Assembly: GCF_022489065.1 (NCBI RefSeq)
Contig: NZ_JAKVTW010000004.1
Coordinates: 62,001 to 126,000, forward strand
Reading direction: 5' to 3'
DNA length: 64,000 bases
Source: Vreelandella neptunia
GTDB taxonomy: Bacteria > Pseudomonadota > Gammaproteobacteria > Pseudomonadales > Halomonadaceae
Shown here piece by piece: positions 31,296 through 42,043 of the stretch. The stretch's first letter is position 1; each line of letters starts with the position of its first letter. A program made the position numbers and the translations under genes. Under the pieces are notes generated by a model. It was not told where the DNA came from. It worked only from the letters and a program-made list of their open reading frames with translations, and made no database searches.

Positions 31296-32315
31296 ATGGC
31301 TAAAGTAACCCTAGTTGAAATTGAGAAAACGTTTCGTGGCAAGAGCACGGTCATTCCCAATCTCAACCTAGAGATAGAAGATGGCTCTTTTACTGTGCTG
31401 GTAGGCCCATCTGGTTGTGGCAAATCGACATTGCTGCGCATGATCGCAGGGCTTGAAACCGTTACGCGTGGGTCAATTAATATCGGTGGTAAAGATGTTA
31501 CAACGGCAGAGCCTAGCGATCGCAACATTGCGATGGTGTTCCAATCTTATGCGCTTTACCCACATATGACTGTTGCAAAAAACATCGACTTTGGTATGCG
31601 TCTCTCCAAAGTGCCAGCGCCGGAAAGGGAAGCAAAAGTTGCCGAGGCTGCCAAACTGCTGAATCTGGAAGAGCTGTTAGAGCGTAAACCATCAGAGCTC
31701 TCTGGCGGGCAGCGACAACGGGTAGCGATTGGCCGAGCGATTGTACGTAACCCCGGCGTTTTCCTGTTTGATGAACCGCTCTCGAACCTGGATGCCTCGC
31801 TTCGTAACCGTATGCGCGTTGAGCTAGCCGAACTACACCATCGGCTTGATGCCACGATGATTTATGTTACCCACGACCAAGTGGAGGCCATGACCTTAGC
31901 TGACCGAATCGTGGTTATGAATGCCGGTCAGATTGAGCAGATCGGTGCGCCGATGGAGCTATATCAACGCCCTGAAACTCTGTTTGTGGCAGGCTTTATT
32001 GGCTCGCCCAAAATGAATCTGATCGAGGACGCCGTGGCGGAAAAATATGGTGCCGCTACCTTAGGTATTCGCCCGGAGCATATTGATGTTAGCCGTGAAA
32101 AAGGTGAGTGGAAAGGGCGTGTCCGCGTTATCGAAAAGCTAGGAGCGGACTCCTTTGCGTATGTAGATAGCGACGAAGTAGGAGCTATTACCGTGCGCCT
32201 GCCAGGGGATGCCGACTTCGTTTATGGCGATACGCTCCACCTCACCCCACAACACTCACTACTGCACTCTTTCGACCGCAATGGCAAGCGCTTGCCGGAC
32301 ATTACTACTGCCTAA
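31296..32315 (+). CDS. Sugar ABC transporter ATP-binding protein (MsmX/UgpC type)
   Basis: The 339-residue ATPase has Walker [11 protein letters not shown]-loop [12 protein letters not shown], signature LSGGQRQR, Walker B VFLFDEP and the H-loop VTHDQ. A TOBE domain follows, with LGIRPEHI near residue 260. ATPases of this type serve CUT1 importers and can energise more than one. Here it is in the same operon as both permeases and the binding protein. Confidence 0.92.
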   Translation: MAKVTLVEIEKTFRGKSTVIPNLNLEIEDGSFTVLVGPSGCGKSTLLRMIAGLETVTRGSINIGGKDVTTAEPSDRNIAMVFQSYALYPHMTVAKNIDFGMRLSKVPAPEREAKVAEAAKLLNLEELLERKPSELSGGQRQRVAIGRAIVRNPGVFLFDEPLSNLDASLRNRMRVELAELHHRLDATMIYVTHDQVEAMTLADRIVVMNAGQIEQIGAPMELYQRPETLFVAGFIGSPKMNLIEDAVAEKYGAATLGIRPEHIDVSREKGEWKGRVRVIEKLGADSFAYVDSDEVGAITVRLPGDADFVYGDTLHLTPQHSLLHSFDRNGKRLPDITTA

Positions 32316-32340
32316 TAGCAAAGCCAAGAGAACCTCGATC

Positions 32341-33225
32341 ATGACCGTTACGCTCAATAATGGACAGTTGCGCTTGGAAGTGAACCCCAGTGTAGGTGGC
32401 TCGGTAGTGCGTTTTGAAGCGCTGACTGAACATGGTGCCGTTGCGTTAATGCGCACAGGGCAAGCCACTGAGCGCGACCCCAACCAGTTGGCGATGTACC
32501 CATTGATTCCGTGGTCGAATCGCATCGCCGGGGGCGGGTTTCACTGGCAGGGTAATGATTACTCCTTTGCAGCAGAGCTAGCAGGGGAGCCGCTACCTAT
32601 TCACGGGGATGGCTGGAAGCGTGAGTGGCAAATTCTGGAACAAACGGACAATACGCTCTGTTTGGGGCTGCGTTCTAACGAGCAGCCACCGTTCAACTAC
32701 ACAGCAGAGTTATGCTATTGCCTGAAAGGTAGCCAACTTGCTGTTTCCATTGAAGTAACGCATTTGGGCAAAACCCCAGCGCCTTACGGGCTGGGGCTGC
32801 ACCCCTGGTTTGTACGTGCCGAGGGCACTCGTATTGAAGCCAGTGCCGAAGGCGTGTGGGAAGTGGATGCCGCACAACTACCCACTCGTTGGCGACACAT
32901 TGCTACTGGCGAAGCATGGGATTTTGCTAAATCACGGCCCCTGCCTGTGGATAAGATCGACAACTTATTTACCGGCTGGGATGGTTATGCACGCCTGCAC
33001 TTACCGCAAGAAGATGGTGCGTTAACCTTATTGGTAAACGCAGAACCTTCGGTCAGCCGTTACCTTGTGTTTTCACCAGATAAGAACGCCGATTTCTTCT
33101 GTTTTGAGCCGGTGGACCACGATGTTAACGCCCACCATTATGATGACCTCAGCGCCCACGGCTTGGTTGAATTAGCCGAAGGGGAAAAGCACACCTATCA
33201 CTGCCTTTTTCACTGGATTAGTTGA
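32341..33225 (+). CDS. Aldose 1-epimerase family protein
   Basis: The 294-residue protein has the galactose mutarotase-like fold. It contains YPLIPWSNRIAGG, the His segment PLPIHGDGWKREW and PAPYGLGLHPWF with a second conserved His. It would interconvert alpha and beta anomers of xylose released in the cytosol, feeding the anomer-specific dehydrogenase. I chose ATG 32341 (MTVTLNNGQLR); the open frame from 32209 overlaps the ATPase gene and has no homology. It is the last gene of the operon, 26 bases after the ATPase. Confidence 0.85.
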   Translation: MTVTLNNGQLRLEVNPSVGGSVVRFEALTEHGAVALMRTGQATERDPNQLAMYPLIPWSNRIAGGGFHWQGNDYSFAAELAGEPLPIHGDGWKREWQILEQTDNTLCLGLRSNEQPPFNYTAELCYCLKGSQLAVSIEVTHLGKTPAPYGLGLHPWFVRAEGTRIEASAEGVWEVDAAQLPTRWRHIATGEAWDFAKSRPLPVDKIDNLFTGWDGYARLHLPQEDGALTLLVNAEPSVSRYLVFSPDKNADFFCFEPVDHDVNAHHYDDLSAHGLVELAEGEKHTYHCLFHWIS

Positions 33226-33291
33226 TACCAAGTAGACAATAAATAGTTCAATGATAATACTAAAGGAGGTGGCAGGCTAAAATATAATTTG

Positions 33292-33302
33292 TTAGTTTAG
33301 AG
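33292..33302. promoter_or_regulatory. Candidate regulator half-site upstream of the porin gene
   Basis: TTAGTTTAGAG shares TTAGTTTA with the site near 25571 and AGTTTAGAG with the minus strand near 24149. It lies in an AT-rich 189-base gap that otherwise holds no recognised gene. Confidence 0.4.
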
Positions 33303-33363
33303 TTTTTATTAATTAACGGTCTTAATCATAATTATTATGGAAAAGGCTTTTAAAAATTAATGA

Positions 33364-34716
<1,353 letters not shown>

Positions 34717-34759
34717 AGTGCTGTTGGGTTAAACAGCGTCGTAACTGTTTCCTCGTTTT

Positions 34760-34787
34760 GGCGCCTACTAATAGGCGCCCTTTTTTA
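34760..34787 (+). terminator. Rho-independent terminator after the porin gene
   Basis: GGCGCCTA (34760-34767) pairs perfectly with TAGGCGCC (34772-34779), loop CTAA, followed by CTTTTTT. It sits only 11 bases before the MFS start, so the MFS gene would depend on read-through or on an unseen promoter. Confidence 0.88.
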
Positions 34788-34797
34788 GAGAAAAACA

Positions 34798-36204
34798 ATG
34801 CAGAATAAACAACAGTTAAGTCAAACTTCTTATATTCTATTGATCTGCTGTATTGCGGCGATTGGTGGATTTTTATTCGGTTTTGACAGTGGCGTTATTA
34901 ATGGCACCGTTGAAGGTCTGCAGGCCGCCTTTGAATCAAACAGTATAGGCACCGGCTTTAATGTTGCCTCTATGCTGCTAGGTTGTGCCGCCGGTGCATT
35001 TTTTGCCGGAAGGTTAGCCGACCATTTTGGCCGCCGCCTGCTGTTAATTGCGTCAGCGGTTTTCTTTATTGTAAGTGCCTGGGGTTCTGGTGTTTCCGGT
35101 AGCTCCTTTGAATTTGTTATTTATCGGATTCTAGGCGGTATTGCAGTGGGTGCTGCCAGTGTTATGACCCCTGCTTATATTAGCGAAATCGCCCCTTCTG
35201 CTTACCGTGGCCGCTTGGCAACGATTCAGCAAGTCGCCATTATTTCAGGCTTATTCTTTGCTTTTCTAAGTAACTATGTGCTGGCGAACATTACTGGTTC
35301 CGCGGCTGAAGAGTTATGGTTAGGTTTTGCCGCATGGCGCTGGATGTTCTGGATAGAGCTATTCCCGGCCATTGTCTTTTTTGTTGCCTTGCTGTTTATT
35401 CCTGAAAGCCCACGCTATTTGGTAAGCCGTGGCAAACAGCAAGATGCTGAAGAAGTACTCAACAAGCTGATGGATAAGCATGAAGTCAGTGACAAGATTG
35501 ATGATATTAATGCAACGCTTGCCCACGATCATAAACCGCAACTTAGTGATGTATTAAACCGCGCAACCGGTAAAGTACACCGGATTGTTTGGGTAGGCAT
35601 TGGCTTAGCAGTATTCCAGCAGCTAGTGGGTATTAACGTTGTCTTCTACTACGGTGCGGTATTGTGGCAGTCCGTTGGATTCTCAGAAGCTGATGCACTG
35701 TTAATTAACGTTATTTCCGGTGCTGTGAGTATTGGGGCGTGTTTAGTGGCGATTGCGCTGATTGATAAAATTGGGCGTAAACCGCTGCTGTGGGTTGGCT
35801 CGGTTGGTATGACCTTTACCTTGCTGTGCTTAGTGTATGCCTTCTCAACCGCTAGCCAAGTGAATGGTAGTTTGCAGCTGGGGGATGAAATGGGGGTATT
35901 CGCACTGCTGGCGGCAAATGCGTATGTATTCTTCTTTAATGTCTCTTGGGGGCCGGTCATGTGGGTCATGTTGGGCGAGATGTTCCCCAACCAAATGCGT
36001 GGTTCAGGGTTAGCTATTGCAGGGCTCTTCCAATGGTTAGCAAACTTCGCTATCACCATGACTTTCCCTATTATGCTGGCAGGTATTGGACTTTCCGGCG
36101 CCTATGCGTTCTATGCGATCTGTGCGTTGGTGTCAGTGTTCTTTGTACTCCGCTTTATAAAAGAAACCCGTGGAAAAGAACTAGAAGCAATGGTCTACGA
36201 GTAA
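34798..36204 (+). CDS. MFS sugar porter (XylE/GalP-like proton symporter)
   Basis: The 468-residue protein has 12 predicted helices and the sugar-porter signatures. These are GFLFGFDSGVING in helix 1, GRLADHFGRR after helix 2, YISEIAPSAYRGRL after helix 4, IPESPRYLVSRGK after helix 6, QQLVGINVVFYYG in helix 7, and KETRGKELE at the end. Members import xylose, arabinose, galactose or glucose with H+. Xylose is the natural guess here. The ribosome site is weak (AGAG) and the leader AAAAACAA fits a Crc/Hfq CA motif. It gives the cell a second route for monomeric sugar besides the ABC importer. Confidence 0.9.
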   Translation: MQNKQQLSQTSYILLICCIAAIGGFLFGFDSGVINGTVEGLQAAFESNSIGTGFNVASMLLGCAAGAFFAGRLADHFGRRLLLIASAVFFIVSAWGSGVSGSSFEFVIYRILGGIAVGAASVMTPAYISEIAPSAYRGRLATIQQVAIISGLFFAFLSNYVLANITGSAAEELWLGFAAWRWMFWIELFPAIVFFVALLFIPESPRYLVSRGKQQDAEEVLNKLMDKHEVSDKIDDINATLAHDHKPQLSDVLNRATGKVHRIVWVGIGLAVFQQLVGINVVFYYGAVLWQSVGFSEADALLINVISGAVSIGACLVAIALIDKIGRKPLLWVGSVGMTFTLLCLVYAFSTASQVNGSLQLGDEMGVFALLAANAYVFFFNVSWGPVMWVMLGEMFPNQMRGSGLAIAGLFQWLANFAITMTFPIMLAGIGLSGAYAFYAICALVSVFFVLRFIKETRGKELEAMVYE

Positions 36205-36353
36205 TGGCTTAAATTGTAAGCAGTCCCATTTTGGGATCTGTTTGTTAGGGCTGTTCTTGTTAAATCTTGTGCTTTTTATGTTAATCATAAAATTTTAAGT
36301 AAAAGCAAAGTAGTTGTTAAAAATAGCGTTCTAAAAACAAAAGGAGTAACAAC

Positions 36354-37496
36354 ATGCAAACAACACGACGTCGCTTTTTACAAGGTAGCATAGCCTTAGC
36401 TGGATTAGCGCAACTAAAAGGCATGGCGCTGGCAAATGCCTTGGAAATTACTGGGCTAAAAGACGTTTTTAAAGACGACTTTCTCATCGGGACGGCGATA
36501 AGCAACCGCACCCTGGAAACACAAGATGCCGAGCTTCTGGCGCTGATTGCCCAGGAATTTAATACCATCACGGCAGAAAACTGCATGAAATCCGGTGAAA
36601 TTCAGCCTGCACAAGGCGAATGGAACTGGGAACTGGCAGACCGCTTTATGGCGTTTGGCCGTGAGAACAACATGACCATGGTGGGGCATGCGCTCGTTTG
36701 GCACTCTCAAACCCCTAGCGATTTATTCGTCAACGCAAGTGGCGAGCAAGTATCACGGGCGGAATTAGAGCGGCGTATGGTCACGCATATTTCCACGTTA
36801 ATGGAGCGTTATCGTGGTCAAGTCCATATTTGGGATGTAGTTAACGAAGCAATTGATGAAGGTAAAGGGTGGCGGAATAGCCCCTGGTTTAATATTTTCG
36901 GTAATGCTGATTATATGGAACGTGCCTTCCAAATCGCCCATGAAGTAGACCCCAACGCCCAGCTACTTTACAACGATTACAATATGCATAACCCAGAGAA
37001 AAGAGCCTTCTTGGTGGATGTAATACGTGATTATAAGCAGCGGGGCATCCCAATTCATGGCGTTGGCTTACAAGGCCATGTAGGGCTGGATTTCCCGGAC
37101 TTAGGTGAATTTGAGCGCAGCATTGTTTCCTACGCCGAACAGGGTATGCGGGTGCATATCACCGAATTAGAAGTGGACGTATTACCAGTAGCCTGGGATC
37201 ACATTGGGGCAGAAATTTCAGATGAGTTTGAATATTCAGATGAACTGAACCCTTATGCCGATAAGCTACCTAGTGATATAGAGGCACGACTCACCGCTCG
37301 TTACGTAGAAGTGTTTGAGATGCTGCTACGCCATCGAGATAAGATTGACCGGGTAAGTACTTGGGGTACTTATGACGCAGAGTCATGGAAAAATGATTTC
37401 CCCGTAAAAGGGCGTACCAATTACCCGCTATTGTTTGATCGCCAACGCAAACCAAAAAATGCTTACCATGCACTTTCTAAGTTAAAAAGTCAGTAA
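36354..37496 (+). CDS. Endo-1,4-beta-xylanase, glycoside hydrolase family 10 (Tat-exported)
   Basis: The 380-residue enzyme opens with a twin-arginine signal (TTRRRFLQGSIALAG), suggesting folded export by Tat with cleavage near ALANA. The GH10 barrel carries the acid/base Glu165 in DVVNEA and the nucleophile Glu271 in HITELEVDV. GHALVWHSQ and YNDYN are further substrate-site motifs. No carbohydrate-binding module is present. It would cut xylan or long xylo-oligosaccharides, most likely in the periplasm. Strong AAGGAG precedes the ATG. The upstream AAAAACAA (36333-36340) fits a Crc/Hfq motif. Confidence 0.94.
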   Translation: MQTTRRRFLQGSIALAGLAQLKGMALANALEITGLKDVFKDDFLIGTAISNRTLETQDAELLALIAQEFNTITAENCMKSGEIQPAQGEWNWELADRFMAFGRENNMTMVGHALVWHSQTPSDLFVNASGEQVSRAELERRMVTHISTLMERYRGQVHIWDVVNEAIDEGKGWRNSPWFNIFGNADYMERAFQIAHEVDPNAQLLYNDYNMHNPEKRAFLVDVIRDYKQRGIPIHGVGLQGHVGLDFPDLGEFERSIVSYAEQGMRVHITELEVDVLPVAWDHIGAEISDEFEYSDELNPYADKLPSDIEARLTARYVEVFEMLLRHRDKIDRVSTWGTYDAESWKNDFPVKGRTNYPLLFDRQRKPKNAYHALSKLKSQ

Positions 37497-37518
37497 GGAG
37501 TATTTTAAGTGAAGGCAT

Positions 37519-37555
37519 CTCTGATTAAATTAAAGACCACAGTAGTTAATCAGAG
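37519..37555. other. Perfect 10-bp inverted repeat between xylanase and GH3 genes
   Basis: CTCTGATTAA (37519-37528) and TTAATCAGAG (37546-37555) are exact inverted copies with 17 bases between. No T-run follows immediately, although CCCCTCTTTTT comes about 15 bases later. It could be a weak terminator, an RNA stabiliser or a protein-binding dyad. Confidence 0.55.
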
Positions 37556-37593
37556 GTCCTCTAATTTCTCCCCTCTTTTTATGGTGATTTTAT

Positions 37594-39963
37594 ATGAATG
37601 TTCCTTATAAAGATTCGAAAAATAGCATTAATGAACGCGTTGCAGATTTACTAGCACGTATGTCGAGAGAGGAGAAGTTAGCGCAGATTCATGCGCTGTG
37701 GTTGATTTTGGATGCCGAGGGGCAGCATCAGCTACGGCAAGATAGTTTTGCAGGTATTAAAAGTGAAGGTTGGCAGGCCCGCCTTGCAAATGGGCTTGGG
37801 CAAATCACCAGGCCGTTAGGGTCTCACGGGGTAGCGCCAAAAGACGGTGTTAAGGCGCTCAATTCGCTACAACGCTACTTGGTGGAAAACACTCGTTTAG
37901 GTATCCCCGCACTTCCTCATGAAGAGTGTTTAGTGGGGGTGATGTGTCGAGGCGGTACACTGTTTCCTGGGTCACTAAACAGTGGCGCAACGTGGCAACC
38001 GGAACTGGTGGAAGCCGCCGCCAATGCGATTGGCAAAGAAGCTCGGAGCATAGGCTGTCGTCAGGGGCTAGCCCCGGTGTTGGATGTTTCTCGCGATGTA
38101 CGTTGGGGGCGAACGGAAGAAACCTTTGGTGAAGACCCATATCTAGTCGGCGTGATGGGAACGCGCTATGTGCGTGGGCTGCAAGGTGAGCAGCGTGACC
38201 TATTGGCGACGCTTAAACACTTTGTCGGCCACTCATTTAGTGAAGGTGCGCGCAACCATGCTCCGGTGCATGTTGGGGAGCGTGAGCTTAACGATGTGTT
38301 TTTGTTGCCTTTTGAAATGGCGATTAAACAGGCAAACGCAGGCAGCGTGATGCCTGCTTACCATGATATTGATGGCCAACCAGCACATAGCGATTATCGG
38401 TTAATGACCGAGTTGCTCCGCGATCAATGGGGCTTCGATGGGTTGCTCGTGGCTGACTACATTGGCGTGAGCCTGCTCTACCAACATCATGGGACAGCAA
38501 AAAATGCCCAAGATGCTGCGCATCAAGCGTTTATGGCTGGGTTGGACGTTGAACTGCCAGGGGACGACTGTGTAGGGAAGCTAGACCCCAACGACCAACA
38601 CACCCTGCCCGACGCCATTTTAGATGCCTGCGTTACGCGGGTGTTAACTGAAAAGTTTCGGCTGGGACTGTTTGAACAGCCCTATACCGATGAAAACGCG
38701 ATTAGCTTTCAGCAACCAGAAACGCTCTCCCTAGCGCGGCAAATCGCGAGCCAATCGTTGGTGTTGCTAGAAAATGATGGCATTTTGCCGCTTGCTGAAG
38801 ATCAGCATCAAACCATTGCTGTGATTGGCCCCACCGCCGCCGACCCATTAGCGCATTTGAGTGGTTATAGTTTTCCGGTGCATGCACTACTTGAAGAGGC
38901 ACAAGAGTCTGTTGCCCAAGTAGTCACTCCGTTACAGGTATTGCAGCAGCGTTACGGGGATAAGGTGGTATACGCCAAGGGTTGCGATATTCTCACATCT
39001 CCCCGCATGGGAACGGCAGTCTTCCCTGGTGATGTGGAAGATAGTGCATCGGTGCATGTTCCTTCTCCTGTTTGTTATGACGACTCTGCCATTGCTGACG
39101 CGGTAGCCTGCGCGCGACAGGCCGATATTGCGCTGCTCTGTTTAGGCGACCTGCCAGGGCTATTCCAAAGCGGTACTGTCGGTGAAGGCTCGGATACCGA
39201 TACGCTGGCTCTGCCCGGTGTGCAACAAGCGCTTCTTGAGGCCGTGGTGGCCACAGGAACGCCGGTGGTAGTGATTCTCTCTGGTGGCAGACCCTACTCG
39301 CTGGGTGGCCTGGAGGAGCAAGTTAGCGCCTTTATGCTTTCCTTTAGCGGTGGTCAGGAAATTGGCAATGCCTTGGTCGATGTCCTGAGCGGCAAGGTAA
39401 ACCCTTCAGGTCGTTTACCAATTTCTGTGCCGAAAAGTGCAGGCGCGATGCCATATTTTTACAATCATCACTTTAAAAGCAGCGGTACGCCGGTAGCACA
39501 AAGTTTTGGTGCTAAGTACCCATTTGGTTACGGTCTAGGGTATAGCCGCTTTGCTTACCGTGATTTGCACATTGCCACGGAAGAACTTGCCATTACCGAC
39601 GAGCTGGTGGCACAGGTAACGGTAGAAAATACAAGCGGTGTTGATGGTGAAGAAGTCGTTCAGCTCTATGTACGCGATGTGCTCGCCAAACGCGTGCGCC
39701 CTACTAAAGAGCTAAAAGCTTTTTGTAAAGTAAAGGTGCCAGCTGGTGAGGTAGTGACAGTAACGTTTACCGTTCCAGTAGATATGCTCAACTATACCGA
39801 CCAGCCATGGGAGCGCGTTGTTGAGCCGGGTGATTTTGAAATAGCCGTTGGCTCGTCTAGTCAGCATTTACCTCTGAAGGGGCATATTACTGTGCTGGGT
39901 AACAAACCGCGCGTATTGCCCAAAATGTGGAAAATGGAAAGTACTGCAACAGTTAATCCTTAA
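37594..39963 (+). CDS. Glycoside hydrolase family 3 protein, probable beta-xylosidase
   Basis: The 789-residue enzyme has the GH3 N-terminal barrel, with the catalytic nucleophile D288 in FDGLLVADYIGV and substrate-binding KHFVGHS. The second alpha/beta domain includes GEGSDTDTLALPGVQ, and a fibronectin type III-like C-terminal domain follows (about 680-770, PTKELKAFCKVKV). It has no signal peptide, so it is cytoplasmic. Together with GH43 it would trim imported oligosaccharides to xylose. Beta-glucosidase activity cannot be excluded by sequence. Confidence 0.88.
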   Translation: MNVPYKDSKNSINERVADLLARMSREEKLAQIHALWLILDAEGQHQLRQDSFAGIKSEGWQARLANGLGQITRPLGSHGVAPKDGVKALNSLQRYLVENTRLGIPALPHEECLVGVMCRGGTLFPGSLNSGATWQPELVEAAANAIGKEARSIGCRQGLAPVLDVSRDVRWGRTEETFGEDPYLVGVMGTRYVRGLQGEQRDLLATLKHFVGHSFSEGARNHAPVHVGERELNDVFLLPFEMAIKQANAGSVMPAYHDIDGQPAHSDYRLMTELLRDQWGFDGLLVADYIGVSLLYQHHGTAKNAQDAAHQAFMAGLDVELPGDDCVGKLDPNDQHTLPDAILDACVTRVLTEKFRLGLFEQPYTDENAISFQQPETLSLARQIASQSLVLLENDGILPLAEDQHQTIAVIGPTAADPLAHLSGYSFPVHALLEEAQESVAQVVTPLQVLQQRYGDKVVYAKGCDILTSPRMGTAVFPGDVEDSASVHVPSPVCYDDSAIADAVACARQADIALLCLGDLPGLFQSGTVGEGSDTDTLALPGVQQALLEAVVATGTPVVVILSGGRPYSLGGLEEQVSAFMLSFSGGQEIGNALVDVLSGKVNPSGRLPISVPKSAGAMPYFYNHHFKSSGTPVAQSFGAKYPFGYGLGYSRFAYRDLHIATEELAITDELVAQVTVENTSGVDGEEVVQLYVRDVLAKRVRPTKELKAFCKVKVPAGEVVTVTFTVPVDMLNYTDQPWERVVEPGDFEIAVGSSSQHLPLKGHITVLGNKPRVLPKMWKMESTATVNP

Positions 39964-39999
39964 TAAATTTAGATAGTAAATTTAGACTATAAACTTATA
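39964..39999. promoter_or_regulatory. Repeats and candidate operator upstream of xylD
   Basis: TAAATTTAGA occurs twice (39964-39973, 39977-39986), 13 bases apart. The near-palindrome TATAAACTTATA follows (39988-39999) and contains TAAACTTAT, identical to the site at 24149-24157. The gap before xylD is nearly all A and T. Binding of the ROK regulator is inferred. Confidence 0.4.
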
Positions 40000-40019
40000 T
40001 TTAATATAGAAGTGATCCA

Positions 40020-41819
40020 ATGATAAAAGAGAAAATCACCTCCGAACAGCTGCGTTCACGCTACTGGTTCGATAACCCTGATCACCCCGGTACGACGGCG
40101 CTGTGCATTGAGCGCTATCTCAATTACGGCATCACGCTGGAGGAGTTGACCAGCGGTAAGCCGATTATTGGTATTTGCCAGTCGGGTTCGGATTTAACCC
40201 CGTGTAACCGCCACCATATTGATTTGGTCAAGCGGGTGAAAGACGGTATCCGCGCCGCAGGCGGCGTGCCGTTTGAATTTCCCATGCACCCGATTCATGA
40301 GAATGTTCGGCGGCCCACTGCGGCGCTGGACCGTAACCTTGCTTATCTGGGCATCGTCGAAGTATTGCACGGCTACCCGCTAGACGGCGTGGTATTAACC
40401 ACCGGCTGCGATAAAACCACCCCGGCGGCCCTCATGGCCGCAGCAACGGTGAATATTCCCGCGATAGTGCTTTCCGGCGGGCCGATGCTCAACGGCTGGC
40501 GCGGCGCCGAGCGGGTGGGGTCAGGTACGATTATCTGGGAGCTACGCAAGCGCCTAGCAGCGGGCGATATCGACTACGCTGAGTTTCTTTCCCGCGCCAG
40601 CGATTCAGCCCCCTCGATTGGCCACTGCAATACCATGGGCACTGCTTCCACCATGAATTCCATGGCGGAAGTGCTGGGCATGAGCTTGCCCGGTTCGGCG
40701 GTGATTCCCGCGCCCTATAAAGAGCGCGCGATGGTGGCCTACGACACCGGCACGCGGATTGTCGATATGGTCTGGGAAGACCTGCGCCCGCTGGATATCC
40801 TGACCCGCGAAGCGTTTGAGAACGCCATCGTGGCGTGCTCGGCATTGGGCGGTTCATCCAATGCGCCGGTGCATATCAATGCGATTGCCCGCCATGCGGG
40901 TATCGAGATTAATAATGATGATTGGCAGCGCCTGGGCCATGAAATTCCGCTGCTGGCCAACGTGATGCCTGCTGGCGCTTTCCTATGCGAAGAGTTTCAC
41001 CGTGCTGGCGGTGTGCCTGCGATTCTCCACGAGTTACAAATGGCGGGTAAGCTGCACGGCGATGCGCTGACGGTCAACGGCCGCTCGATAGGCGATAATC
41101 TACAGGGTCGCGAAACCCAGGACCCCGATGTGATTTGTCGCTACGGCGATCCGCTGGTCGAGCATGCGGGCTTCCTCAATCTCAAGGGCAACCTGTTCGA
41201 CTCGGCGCTGATGAAAACCAGCGTGATCTCCCGGGATTTCCGCGAGCGCTTTCTGAATGATCCCAACGACCCGGAAGCCTTTGAAGGCAAGGTCGTGGTA
41301 TTTGATGGCTCGGAGGATTACCACGCCCGCATTGATGACCCGGCGCTGAACATTGATGCCCGTACTATTCTGGTGATGCGCGGCGCAGGCCCGGTTGGCC
41401 ACCCCGGCGGTGCCGAGGTCGTCAACATGCAGCCGCCAGAGGCGCTGATCAAACAGGGCATCGAATCGCTGCCGTGCCTGGGCGATGGCCGCCAGTCAGG
41501 CACCTCTGGCTCGCCGTCGATCCTTAATGCCTCCCCAGAAGCCGCTACCGGTGGCGGCCTGGCGCTGCTGGAAAGCGGTGACCGGCTGCGGGTCGATCTC
41601 AAGCGTGGCGAAGTACAGCTTTTGATTGAAGCCAGTGAACTGGACGCACGTCGCGAGCGCTTAGCTCAACAGGGTGGCTACCGCTACCCCGGCCACCAGA
41701 CTCCTTGGCAGGAAATCCAACGCAGTATGGTCGAGCCGCTGGATCGCGGGATGACCCTGGAACCCGCCACCAAGTATCGCGATGTCGCTCGCCAGCATCC
41801 GCCGCGGGATAATCACTAA
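40020..41819 (+). CDS. xylD: D-xylonate dehydratase (IlvD/Edd family)
   Basis: The 599-residue iron-sulfur dehydratase matches Caulobacter XylD through most of its length. It has [15 protein letters not shown] near the start, [16 protein letters not shown] with a cluster cysteine, [28 protein letters not shown], and [19 protein letters not shown] near the end. It converts xylonate to 2-keto-3-deoxyxylonate. Its base composition looks distinctly more GC-rich than the AT-rich genes and gaps around it. It is the third Weimberg step; other aldonic acids may also be accepted. Confidence 0.92.
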   Translation: MIKEKITSEQLRSRYWFDNPDHPGTTALCIERYLNYGITLEELTSGKPIIGICQSGSDLTPCNRHHIDLVKRVKDGIRAAGGVPFEFPMHPIHENVRRPTAALDRNLAYLGIVEVLHGYPLDGVVLTTGCDKTTPAALMAAATVNIPAIVLSGGPMLNGWRGAERVGSGTIIWELRKRLAAGDIDYAEFLSRASDSAPSIGHCNTMGTASTMNSMAEVLGMSLPGSAVIPAPYKERAMVAYDTGTRIVDMVWEDLRPLDILTREAFENAIVACSALGGSSNAPVHINAIARHAGIEINNDDWQRLGHEIPLLANVMPAGAFLCEEFHRAGGVPAILHELQMAGKLHGDALTVNGRSIGDNLQGRETQDPDVICRYGDPLVEHAGFLNLKGNLFDSALMKTSVISRDFRERFLNDPNDPEAFEGKVVVFDGSEDYHARIDDPALNIDARTILVMRGAGPVGHPGGAEVVNMQPPEALIKQGIESLPCLGDGRQSGTSGSPSILNASPEAATGGGLALLESGDRLRVDLKRGEVQLLIEASELDARRERLAQQGGYRYPGHQTPWQEIQRSMVEPLDRGMTLEPATKYRDVARQHPPRDNH

Positions 41820-41849
41820 GTTACAAAATTATAGAAACGAGACTGCGGG

Positions 41850-41960
41850 AAAAAGCTTTGGCTGCTTGCCGTATGACCCGAACAACCCCAGGCGGGCCGC
41901 TGGTGCCTTTCGTCCTTGGAGGCTGCTTCACCACTTCTGATGGAGGAACCCTCCTGGGGA
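41850..41960. other. Unassigned structured-looking sequence between xylD and the lactonase gene
   Basis: The 224-base gap 41820-42043 contains a GC-richer block unlike its AT-rich edges. CCCCAGG (41886-41892) and CCTGGGG (41953-41959) are perfect inverted copies 60 bases apart. Shorter pairing is possible inside, with GGAGG-type segments at 41918-41922 and 41942-41946. It could be a small RNA, a leader element or a remnant of a repeat or insertion. A 63-codon minus-strand frame spans it but looks non-coding. Confidence 0.35.
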
Positions 41961-42043
41961 TTGATTCGTATCATGCTAAATATTGCTTTTGAAGGGTTTG
42001 GTATCAACCTGACTCAACGTCTATTGCTCAGAAGGAGGAGTAT

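Noticed and set aside
36220..36245. Short hairpin TCCCA-TGGGA after the MFS gene
   Set aside because: Five base pairs with a weak T tail; too little to call a terminator.
41816..42007. 63-codon minus-strand open frame in the xylD-lactonase gap
   Set aside because: Not convincing as protein; the stretch is better kept as an unexplained DNA or RNA element.
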